Assembly: GCA_023131555.1 (NCBI GenBank)
Contig: JAGLZJ010000012.1
Span: 1-13,220 of the forward strand
DNA: 13,220 nucleotides
Direction of reading: 5' to 3'
Origin: Candidatus Bathyarchaeota archaeon
GTDB lineage: Archaea > Thermoproteota > Bathyarchaeia > Bathyarchaeales > SOJC01
Shown here: positions 7,367 through 13,220 of the stretch, piece after piece
Layout of the letters: every line of letters starts with the position of its first letter
How positions within the stretch are numbered: position 1 is the stretch's first letter
Program-made: the position numbers and the translations under genes
The notes under the pieces: model-generated
The model's input: only the letters and a program-made list of their open reading frames with translations
What the model was told of the DNA's origin: nothing
Database searches by the model: none

Positions 7367-8584
7367 TTGGTTGATTTCAGCTTCACAGAAGAACAGCAGC
7401 TGTTTCGCAACGCTCTCAGAGAATGGTGTCGGAAAAACCTTCCTCTAGAAAAAATCCGAGAATGGGACTCTAAAGGCGAGATTCCTCAAACGATAATAAA
7501 AAGCATGGCTGACCTTGGATTACTAATTATGACTGCACCAGAAGAACACGGAGGCACTGGTGCAGATTGGGTAACTGCATGCATCGCTGGCGAAGAACTG
7601 GGATACGCTGACATGAGCATCGCCCTACCTGTCCTGTGGCTTGTAGAGTCTTCATGGGGATACACCGTTGACAAGCACTGCACCGAAGAAGTCCGAGAGA
7701 AAGTGATAAGAAAAGCCATCAAAGGAGATGCTTTCATAGGCATAGCTTCCACAGAACCCAGCGGCGGATCAGACGTAGCAGGCTTCAGATCAGCAGCGCG
7801 AAAAGAAGGAAACAACTGGATCCTCAACGGCGAGAAAACCTACATAAGCGGAACCGAAGAAGCAAAGAAATGGGGAGGCGGATACTTCGTTAACGCCAGA
7901 ACATCACCCCCACCGCCAGGAGCGCCTCATAGAGGCATGACCGGCTTCTACTTACCAATGGATACACCAGGAGTAGAAATCAACAAACGCTTCGATGACA
8001 TGGGAAGAATGGCCATATCAACCGGAGGGTTCGTGATGAAAAATGTCCAACTCCCGGAAAGCCATCTACTCGGAGAGGTCGACAAAGGCTTCTACATGAC
8101 CATGGAAGGATTTGACCTTGCCCGAATTCTAATCGGAGCAGTCTGCCTAGGCACTGCAAGACGCGCCCTAGAACTTGGAATGGAATATCTAAGAGAGAGA
8201 AGGGCCTTCGGAAGACCCATCGGCAAGTTTGAAGGACTCCAGTTTGAATTAGCCGACGACTGGGCTGAACTCGAAGCATTACGGTCACTGGTCTACAGAA
8301 CAGCTTGGATGGCAGACCAAAGATACAAGGAAAACCGCTTCACACCACTAGAAGTAGCCCAAATGATTGCCGCATGCAAACTAAAGACGCCTCACTTCGC
8401 TTTCGATGTCTGCAAGCATGTCATGCTATGGTTCGGTGCCTACGGCTACACGAAAGAGTGCCCGATCGAAATGGGACTAAGAGGTATAATGTCCTACTGC
8501 GTAGGTGCTGAAGGCACAAAGAACATTCAAAGAATAGTGATAGCAAGAGAATTACTTGGAAAAGAGTACATGGCATACAAGTAG
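7367..8584 (+). CDS. Acyl-CoA dehydrogenase family flavoprotein
   Basis: FAD enzyme expected to introduce an alpha,beta double bond into an acyl-CoA thioester. Read from TTG 7367 it is 405 residues, a typical length, beginning VDFSFTEEQQLFR as family members usually do. An upstream in-frame TTG at 7328 would add 13 unconserved residues. Seen motifs: GIASTEPSGGSD near 126-136 (family signature, FAD and substrate contact); RRAFGRPIGKFEGLQFELAD in the C-terminal helical domain; and AEGTKNIQRIVIAREL, where E382 sits at the catalytic-base position of the medium-chain enzymes. A short Gly/Pro-rich loop (SPPPPGAPHRG) follows GGGYFVNART. General build (GRMAISTGGF, GFDLARILIGAVC) recalls dehydrogenases of cyclic or short branched acyl-CoAs, but the substrate cannot be read from sequence. 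It lies directly after hdrB; no EtfAB gene is in the window. Confidence 0.92.
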   Translation: MVDFSFTEEQQLFRNALREWCRKNLPLEKIREWDSKGEIPQTIIKSMADLGLLIMTAPEEHGGTGADWVTACIAGEELGYADMSIALPVLWLVESSWGYTVDKHCTEEVREKVIRKAIKGDAFIGIASTEPSGGSDVAGFRSAARKEGNNWILNGEKTYISGTEEAKKWGGGYFVNARTSPPPPGAPHRGMTGFYLPMDTPGVEINKRFDDMGRMAISTGGFVMKNVQLPESHLLGEVDKGFYMTMEGFDLARILIGAVCLGTARRALELGMEYLRERRAFGRPIGKFEGLQFELADDWAELEALRSLVYRTAWMADQRYKENRFTPLEVAQMIAACKLKTPHFAFDVCKHVMLWFGAYGYTKECPIEMGLRGIMSYCVGAEGTKNIQRIVIARELLGKEYMAYK

Positions 8585-8626
8585 AATCCTCATCACACCT
8601 TGCTTTACGTTTGGGAACCCGATTAG

Positions 8627-9079
8627 ATGCAACTAAAGACGAATCTATCGAGTCTGATTGAGACACAGATCAGGCTTGAAAAGAATACAGCGAAAAAGAT
8701 CAAAGAAATTGAGGACGCAACATCAAACTTAGGAGCTAAACTGCTCCTCGCTGAGATGAGGTTCGACACCGAAAAACACGCCAGTATCTTAGAAGTCATG
8801 GTTGGATTGATGAGTCACGTCAGACCCGATGCTGAAAATAGAAGATTCTGGCAAGTAGAAACCCAAAGCTATGTCGATGCGCTTGTTGTGAAGAAAATGC
8901 TTGAGAAGCATGTAATGGTCGAGACGGAGATGCTGAAGCAGATAGACGCAGCGATGGCGAAAACAGATGATGAGGCTTTAACGCTACTCTTCAACCATAT
9001 AAAGGAAGACGAGAAAAAACACCACAAGATCTTGAAAAAGATTCTGAAAAATGCTTTCAGAATGGAAAGTATCCCTTGA
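8627..9079 (+). CDS. Ferritin-like four-helix-bundle protein
   Basis: 150-residue, nearly all-helical, charged protein resembling small rubrerythrin/ferritin-like archaeal proteins. Candidate metal ligands: E18 in helix 1, E43/D47 and H51 in helix 2 (FDTEKH), E93/H95/E99 in helix 3, and E129-x2-H132 in helix 4 (EDEKKHH). The second half has a proper ExxH motif. In the first half the expected Glu is T48 (TEKH), so a classical symmetric di-iron site is not assured. No rubredoxin domain or signal peptide is present. A peroxide or iron-handling role would be a guess; a structural role is also possible. Only a weak ribosome site precedes the ATG, 42 bases after the dehydrogenase stop, so cotranscription with it is possible. 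Confidence 0.7.
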   Translation: MQLKTNLSSLIETQIRLEKNTAKKIKEIEDATSNLGAKLLLAEMRFDTEKHASILEVMVGLMSHVRPDAENRRFWQVETQSYVDALVVKKMLEKHVMVETEMLKQIDAAMAKTDDEALTLLFNHIKEDEKKHHKILKKILKNAFRMESIP

Positions 9080-9191
9080 AGATCGAAAACTGAAAACTAT
9101 GCACATGCGGATATGAGATACTGAAATAACATAAGTGTTCCCAACGAAGGCGCTTAGCCTTGAACAGAAAAACTCAGACCCGACAATTAAC

Positions 9192-9209
9192 AGTTATCCA
9201 TAGTTATCC
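9192..9209 (+). repeat. Tandem AGTTATCC direct repeat upstream of the Nudix gene
   Basis: AGTTATCC occurs at 9192-9199 and again at 9202-9209, exactly 10 bases (about one helical turn) apart and 28-45 bases before TTG 9237. This spacing suits a site bound by a regulator on one DNA face or overlapping the core promoter. With only 8 bases per copy, chance is possible. Confidence 0.3.
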
Positions 9210-9236
9210 TACAAGCGCAGATATTCGGAGCAGACG

Positions 9237-9800
9237 TTGACCCTGCACAAGTGTAATATCCTTAGAGTGCTTTCAAAAAAACTAGAATCAGACCTTGAGG
9301 GACAGGACGCTGATGCCGCAGTTGTCCTATTGGTCAGGCTAGATGACGACGCCTTGAAGACTCTTTTAGTCAAAAGAGTTGAGAATACCATAGATCCCTG
9401 GTCAGGCGACATGGCACTACCTGGTGGAAAACGCGCTCCACAGGATCGGAGTATTCTTCAGACAGTAGTTAGAGAGACTACTGAAGAAACCGGAATAGAT
9501 CTTCTCGATCCCCACTGCCATCTCTTAGGGACGCTAGGTGTTTTCAGATCCACTCGAAGACCTGAATTGAAGGTAATTCCTTTCATAGGAATGCTTGACA
9601 AAGAACCCTCCATTGCCCTTGGGGACGAGCTCGAATCATATATTTGGATTGGGGTTAACGAGCTCACAAAATCTCATGGAGTAGCTGAAATCGAGGGGAG
9701 ATGTGTCCCTGCATTTATAGTCGGAAAAAACGTGATATGGGGCTTAACCTTCAGAATTCTTGAAAGATTCACACGTAGACTCGGAAGCTGCACAGCGTAA
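9237..9800 (+). CDS. Nudix hydrolase, CoA-pyrophosphatase-like
   Basis: Predicted hydrolase of nucleoside-diphosphate-linked substrates; 187 residues from TTG 9237, which has GGAG 6 bases upstream. The Nudix box runs from G64 to I87: GKRAPQD, then RETTEETGI, with R79, E80, E83 and E84 as catalytic and metal-binding residues. D70 stands where most Nudix enzymes have Glu, and one extra residue separates it from RE; both features, with the preceding DPWSGDMALPGG, are seen in NudL/CoA-diphosphatase-like members. CoA or a related dinucleotide is therefore the best guess for substrate, which would go with the nearby acyl-CoA enzyme, though housecleaning of other nucleotides is equally possible. The gene ends 4 bases from the stop of the convergent minus-strand gene. 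Confidence 0.88.
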   Translation: MTLHKCNILRVLSKKLESDLEGQDADAAVVLLVRLDDDALKTLLVKRVENTIDPWSGDMALPGGKRAPQDRSILQTVVRETTEETGIDLLDPHCHLLGTLGVFRSTRRPELKVIPFIGMLDKEPSIALGDELESYIWIGVNELTKSHGVAEIEGRCVPAFIVGKNVIWGLTFRILERFTRRLGSCTA

Positions 9801-9804
9801 GAGA

Positions 9805-10164
9805 TCATGTTTGACCGAGGTCAAGCTTAGAATTGTGCAGTTCTTTAACTATCTTTACAGTTGCTTCCTGAACATCTTCTAAGTACAGACCTGAACTCTT
9901 AATCTTCTTCTGAATCAAACCTGCGGTCAAGAGAGACCAGCCTACAACGTCATCAACTAATATTGGGAGAGGGCAAGCGATCAGCGTTAGTCCAATCTTC
10001 ATCATGTCTCCTTGATTGTTTTTCTTGAAGAGCCTGCTGATGGACAGCATCATCTCCTCCTTTCCTTGGGCAAGACTTCTTGTTGCAGCAAGATTTTCTC
10101 TCCAGTCCTCGCTAAGCTCCTTCAATATAGTCATTTTCTTCTTCCATTCCGCAGTTCCTTTCAT
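9805..10164 (-). CDS. Conserved-looking unknown protein with hydrophobic helical hairpin
   Basis: 119-residue protein of unknown function on the minus strand. Residues 1-50 are a charged amphipathic helical region (WKKKMTILKELSEDWRENL, then a Lys/Glu-rich helix). Residues about 55-84 are hydrophobic, broken by PLP and a D71-D72 pair (CPLPILVDDVVGWSLL), suggesting a short hairpin near or in the membrane. A LYLEDV motif and an amphipathic helix follow. The composition and patterning look like a real archaeal protein rather than a shadow ORF, and no competing plus-strand gene covers it. GGGGACC lies 5 bases before the ATG; ATG at residue 11 is an alternative start. It converges on the Nudix gene with a 4-base gap. 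Confidence 0.65.
   Translation of the reverse strand: MKGTAEWKKKMTILKELSEDWRENLAATRSLAQGKEEMMLSISRLFKKNNQGDMMKIGLTLIACPLPILVDDVVGWSLLTAGLIQKKIKSSGLYLEDVQEATVKIVKELHNSKLDLGQT
9811..9824. terminator. Palindromic hairpin at the convergent gene ends
   Basis: TTGACC-GA-GGTCAA is a perfect inverted repeat 11 bases after the Nudix stop and inside the last codons of the minus-strand gene. As RNA it can fold as a 5-base stem with a 4-base loop on either strand. There is no T-run after it, so a terminator role is only suggested by its place between convergent genes; it could also be a protein-binding site. Confidence 0.25.
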
Positions 10165-10185
10165 TGCCGGTCCCCAGAAGCTTTC

Positions 10186-10362
10186 TCAATAGAGTAGAAA
10201 CCTGAGGAGAAAAACCTTAATCCAATAACGATACGACAATAATGATTCAGAGAGTCCCTTTCTCGGTTGAATGTAATCAGCTTTAGACACAGATAATAGC
10301 TCAATGGCACTGTCCTTTGCATCAAATATTACAATTACTTCCCTGCAGAACAGGAGTAACAA
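10186..10362 (-). CDS. Possible small protein upstream of the 119-residue gene
   Basis: An open frame of 58 codons from TTG 10362 to a TGA at 10186-10188, ending 21 bases before the ATG of the next minus-strand gene. It contains REVIVIFDAKDSAIELL and a C-terminal hydrophobic/aromatic stretch (YRYWIKVFLLRFLLY). The frame has no ATG; upstream of the TTG it stays open to a TAG near 10407. A TATA-like CTAAATATAAG on this strand lies about 35 bases upstream of the TTG, but there is no ribosome site, so a leaderless or near-leaderless message would be needed. The sequence looks protein-like, but short open frames arise by chance; it could also be a decayed gene end. Confidence 0.25.
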   Translation of the reverse strand: MLLLFCREVIVIFDAKDSAIELLSVSKADYIQPRKGLSESLLSYRYWIKVFLLRFLLY

Positions 10363-10394
10363 TGTTGAAACTGAAGTAAATTCTTGCTGAGAGC

Positions 10395-10403
10395 TTATAT
10401 TTA
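10395..10403. promoter_or_regulatory. Strong TATA-like element in the rad50 upstream gap
   Basis: TTATATTTA fits the archaeal TATA consensus. On the plus strand it lies 180 bases before rad50, far for a simple leader. On the minus strand it reads TAAATATAA and would suit the possible small ORF and the 119-residue gene. Its direction cannot be settled from sequence. Confidence 0.4.
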
Positions 10404-10521
10404 GGCGCTAATGGATGGATCCGAAAATGTAATGTTCCATTGAAAAACTTTCACTCGTCTCTCTGCTATTACAGAATAGCCTTTCAGAAAAACTGATATG
10501 CTCGTAACCGAAACTCACCAG

Positions 10522-10528
10522 TTTATTA
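10522..10528 (+). promoter_or_regulatory. Candidate TATA box of rad50-nurA
   Basis: TTTATTA lies 52 bases before the rad50 ATG. A start about 25 bases downstream would leave a leader of about 30 bases containing TAGGTGA (10562-10568) as ribosome site. Confidence 0.4.
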
Positions 10529-10580
10529 TGGCAGATGCGCTTATTTGGGATCTAGACACAGTAGGTGAAGCCGGTTCCGA

Positions 10581-12950
10581 ATGATAGAACGTCTCATTCT
10601 GAAGAACTTCAAGAGTCATCGAGACTCAAACATTGCGTTCAGTCCAGGATTGAACATCTTCCTCGGAGAAGTCGGAGCCGGGAAAACAAGCATTCTTGAG
10701 AGCATCTCCTTTGCTCTATTTGGAAGAATCGCTGCAAACGTCACAAGAACCGATCTCATTCGCCGAGGATCCAAAAGGGCTTACATATCCCTTGAGTTCT
10801 CGACGAGTCACGAAAAATATAAGGTTGACCGTACGATCTATCCAAAGAAGACCCAGACAGCAAAACTATGGATATTCAGAGATGATTGGAGAGCTGCCGT
10901 AAATGGAGCCACAGCAGTATCAAAATCCGTCGAGGAGCTTCTAGGAGTCGACTCAGCAACTTTCATGGCTGCCTTCTACGCGTCTCAAGGAGAAATCAAG
11001 GAGATGCTGGAGACACAGCCGGGGAAAAGACGTGAAAGGCTTGACAAGCTCTTAGGCATCGACACATACGAAGGAATTTGGATCTCGCTTGGTAACGCAA
11101 GTAGCTTAATTTTGAATGAGCTGACAGAAGCACAGGAAAAAGCAAGCGGTCATGAAATCTTGAAGAAGAACAGGGCAACGTTGAGAAGCAGAATGAAAAG
11201 CACGGTTGATGAACACAGTTTTCTCAAGAACTTTCTGCAGGAAATTAAAGACAGATTGCATGTTGCCAATCAACGCCTCCTCCTGCTGACTAATCTGAGA
11301 GACAAACTTAGTCGCTTTCAGACTCAGATCGAAGCAAAAGAGAGTCAAATCAACGCTGTAACAACCACCGTAAGTCGATTAGATGAGCAGTTCAAGAAGT
11401 CTCTTGACGCTGAGAAGACTTTTGAGAACCTCAAAGAGAACCTACAGCTAGAAGAAGATTTGGAAAAGAAGAAGCACTCAACGGAAGCACTTCTTCAACA
11501 AAGGAATCTTTTGGAGACCCTTATTCAGAGAGAGAACGTCGCCTTTAAGGATGCGAAGAAAAGGAAGGCGACTTTAGAAGCTCAACTGGAACCTCTGACA
11601 GTCCTAAACCAGACCAAAGCTGAGTTGAGTAAGAAAGCAGACCTTCTCTCTGGACTGCAAGAGAAACATGAGAGACTTGAGAAGGAGCTAAGTGTAGTTA
11701 CAGAAGAGACAATCTCAACGTCTAATGAAATTGAGAGTCAGAAGAAAAGAAGAGATAGAGTGCTGGAGCTTAGCGAATGCCCGACTTGTCTTCAAACAGT
11801 TCCTCAGGAACACAAAGAGAAGGTCAAAGATGAAACTCAACTGGGACTTCAGACTAGGGAGACCGCTTACTCTAAGCTGATCAAGACGCGACTGGAAACC
11901 TTTAATCAACTCGATGAATGCAAGTCCAAGATTACCTCAGCAATTCAAGCTGACAAAGAATACACTAGAGTCCTCAGTCAAGTCACCATGTTGGAAGGAC
12001 GAAAGTCGGAGTTGAAAGAGGTTGATACATCCCTAAGAGAGATCGAACTCAGAATACAGGCGAACAAGAATAAACTTGATGCAACACACGTAACTCCATT
12101 GGAATTAGAGGTAATTAATGAACAGCTCATCAATGTGGCTTCTAAGAGTAAACTTGCCAAGGAAGCTGAGAGACAGATGACTGCGAAAAAGGATTTTGAG
12201 TCAATGCTGAATAAGGAAAGAGAGAACCTTGGAATTCTTGAACTACAGTTGCGTACTCTGCATCTCAAGAGAAGAGAGACAGCTGAAAATTTCGATGCTG
12301 ATAAATTCGAGGAGTCGGAGAGAGAAGACCGAATTCTTCGAGCCGACGAGGCTAAGACTGAGGAAGGAATCGTTCGATTAGCCCAATTGATGAGTGAACA
12401 ATCCTCAGAACTTAAGGAATTGGAAGAGAATGTTAAAATCAAAGGCAAAGCTTGGAGGGAAGTTGAGAAACTTAAGAAAGAATACTCAGTAGTGGAGGTC
12501 CTTAGACAAAGCCTGAGAGAGGTTGTACAGCCTCTGAAACGAAAGAAGAACATTCTCAGTGTCTCAACTGCTTTTCAAGACTTCTATCAAGAGCTTTCTA
12601 ATGATAATGTGGATTTCGCTGCAATCGATGAGGATGGCAACATTGACGTAGTTCGCAATGGTGAACCATCCCCAGTGAATTCGCTGAGCGGAGGAGAAAC
12701 AACGTGTGCAGCCCTTGCCCTTCGTTTAGCTATCTGCAGCGCCTTAACCAGAAACCAGCTCTTACTACTAGACGAACCAACGATACACTTAGATGAGTCG
12801 TATCGCTCGAAACTCAGAGAATTCTTAGCAAATCACCACTTCGAAAATCTGATAGTCGTCACCCATGACGACACATTTGATACACTTCCAGCCCACATTT
12901 TCAGGGTTGGAAAGAGAGAAAACAAGAGCATAGTATCAGCTCAGATCTAA
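10581..12950 (+). CDS. rad50: DNA double-strand break repair ATPase Rad50
   Basis: SMC-like ATPase that tethers DNA ends and, with Mre11, starts end resection. The 789 residues show the N-terminal ATPase lobe with Walker A GEVGAGKT (29-36) and Q-loop FYASQGE; a long two-part coiled coil (about 150-660) interrupted by the zinc hook CPTC (C400-C403), by which two molecules join; then the signature LSGGE (702-706), Walker B LLLLDEP (D731-E732) and the switch histidine VVTHDD (H762). The hook is near the middle, as expected. Total length is somewhat below the roughly 850-900 residues of many archaeal Rad50 proteins, implying shorter arms. The usual Asn in Walker A (GxNGxGKS) is Val here and the following Ser is Thr. 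nurA follows after 14 bases. TAGGTGA is 12 bases before the ATG. Confidence 0.95.
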   Translation: MIERLILKNFKSHRDSNIAFSPGLNIFLGEVGAGKTSILESISFALFGRIAANVTRTDLIRRGSKRAYISLEFSTSHEKYKVDRTIYPKKTQTAKLWIFRDDWRAAVNGATAVSKSVEELLGVDSATFMAAFYASQGEIKEMLETQPGKRRERLDKLLGIDTYEGIWISLGNASSLILNELTEAQEKASGHEILKKNRATLRSRMKSTVDEHSFLKNFLQEIKDRLHVANQRLLLLTNLRDKLSRFQTQIEAKESQINAVTTTVSRLDEQFKKSLDAEKTFENLKENLQLEEDLEKKKHSTEALLQQRNLLETLIQRENVAFKDAKKRKATLEAQLEPLTVLNQTKAELSKKADLLSGLQEKHERLEKELSVVTEETISTSNEIESQKKRRDRVLELSECPTCLQTVPQEHKEKVKDETQLGLQTRETAYSKLIKTRLETFNQLDECKSKITSAIQADKEYTRVLSQVTMLEGRKSELKEVDTSLREIELRIQANKNKLDATHVTPLELEVINEQLINVASKSKLAKEAERQMTAKKDFESMLNKERENLGILELQLRTLHLKRRETAENFDADKFEESEREDRILRADEAKTEEGIVRLAQLMSEQSSELKELEENVKIKGKAWREVEKLKKEYSVVEVLRQSLREVVQPLKRKKNILSVSTAFQDFYQELSNDNVDFAAIDEDGNIDVVRNGEPSPVNSLSGGETTCAALALRLAICSALTRNQLLLLDEPTIHLDESYRSKLREFLANHHFENLIVVTHDDTFDTLPAHIFRVGKRENKSIVSAQI

Positions 12951-12964
12951 AAGGCGGGAAATCC

Positions 12965-13220
12965 GTGTCCTACTTGGAATTTAACATCAAAGAACGGGAT
13001 CAAACCAGAAAAAAAATAATTGAAGCCGTTCGAAAACAACGCGTCAACGGTTCCAAATGGAAGGCGAGAATCAATGTAGGTCATGCCTCAAGTAGGAAAT
13101 CCCGAAAGATACTTGCTGTTGACTCTGGCTTCAACTCTGCCTACGAAACAGCATTCACAATCTTCAAAGCCGCCATGGTCAACGAAAACATGGATGTTGA
13201 TGAGAAGACGAAGATTTGCT
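12965..13220 (+). CDS. nurA: NurA 5'-3' nuclease, N-terminal part (cut by window end)
   Basis: Start of a NurA-family nuclease, which works with the HerA translocase to resect DNA ends beside Mre11-Rad50. 85 codons are visible. The N-terminal helix is followed by KILAVDSGFNSAY; D53 in the DSG turn matches the conserved metal-binding aspartate of the RNase H-like NurA fold. The GTG start has GGCGGG 6 bases upstream and lies 14 bases after rad50, so the two are one operon. The remaining catalytic acids lie beyond the window, so integrity cannot be judged. Confidence 0.85.
   Translation, partial: MSYLEFNIKERDQTRKKIIEAVRKQRVNGSKWKARINVGHASSRKSRKILAVDSGFNSAYETAFTIFKAAMVNENMDVDEKTKIC

Larger units (their letters stand above)
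10165..10580. other. 416-base gap between unknown protein and rad50
   Basis: No strong gene is seen. It is A/T-richer than its neighbours. It contains a possible 58-codon minus-strand ORF (10186-10362), a TATA-like element readable on both strands (10395-10403) and a second TATA-like box near rad50 (10522-10528). No tRNA, repeat array, or C/D-box pair was recognised. Confidence 0.6.

Noticed and set aside
9146..9160. AAGGC-GCTTA-GCCTT hairpin as a terminator of the ferritin-like gene
   Set aside because: A 5-base stem without a T-run, easily found by chance.
10238..10500. C/D-box RNA in the rad50 upstream gap
   Set aside because: Scattered TGAT and CTGA words exist, but no RUGAUGA/CUGA pair at suitable spacing.
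11978..12553. 191-codon open frame on the minus strand
   Set aside because: It lies opposite the Rad50 coiled coil; the Ser/Leu/Arg/Phe-rich product is the antisense reading of Glu/Lys/Leu-rich codons. No ribosome site or domain.

Overview
The window looks like part of an archaeal chromosome. The evidence is a three-gene heterodisulfide-reductase-like set (hdrA, hdrC, hdrB), a rad50-nurA repair pair, an archaeal-type O6-alkylguanine-DNA alkyltransferase, a sequon-rich secreted protein ending in a dockerin-like domain, TATA-like boxes ahead of several genes, and strong GGAGG ribosome sites inside the hdr operon. The combination of Hdr genes, an acyl-CoA dehydrogenase and no methanogenesis marker suggests an uncultured anaerobe of the Thermoproteota/TACK side, for example a Bathyarchaeia-like lineage. 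That placement is an inference from gene content and was not checked by any search. No tRNA, rRNA, CRISPR array, insertion sequence or prophage gene was seen.

Layout. Positions 1-1641 hold the 3' part of a large extracellular protein: beta-sandwich domain, three Ig-like repeats, a CARDB-like domain and a dockerin-like Ca-binding end. An in-frame TGA at 121-123 interrupts it. Positions 1795-2475 encode the alkyltransferase. Positions 2552-7291 form a tight operon: hdrA (with a complete GltD-type NAD(P)H oxidoreductase module embedded in it), hdrC (4-base overlap) and hdrB (apparent CTG start 4 bases after the hdrC stop). An acyl-CoA dehydrogenase follows at 7367-8584 behind its own TATA-like box. 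A small ferritin-like helical-bundle protein (8627-9079) and a Nudix hydrolase (9237-9800) come next. A minus-strand unknown protein (9805-10164) converges on the Nudix gene. A 416-base gap holds two candidate promoters and one possible small minus-strand ORF. rad50 (10581-12950) and the 5' end of nurA (12965 to the window edge) close the window.

How the genes may work together. HdrB carries both complete cysteine sets for two non-cubane 4Fe-4S clusters, HdrC carries two 4Fe-4S motifs, and HdrA carries the flavin and ferredoxin-type clusters. The embedded GltD-like module adds a second FAD site and an NAD(P)H site. The predicted complex could link NAD(P)H, ferredoxin and a disulfide or other HdrB substrate by flavin-based bifurcation or confurcation. 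The adjacent acyl-CoA dehydrogenase, with no EtfAB gene in the window, makes acyl-CoA oxidation a candidate electron source, but this is a hypothesis. Rad50 and NurA belong to the archaeal end-resection machinery; their usual partners Mre11 and HerA are not upstream here.

Five of the genes appear to start with codons other than ATG (TTG, CTG, TTG, TTG, GTG), so simple ATG-based gene calling would misplace several starts.
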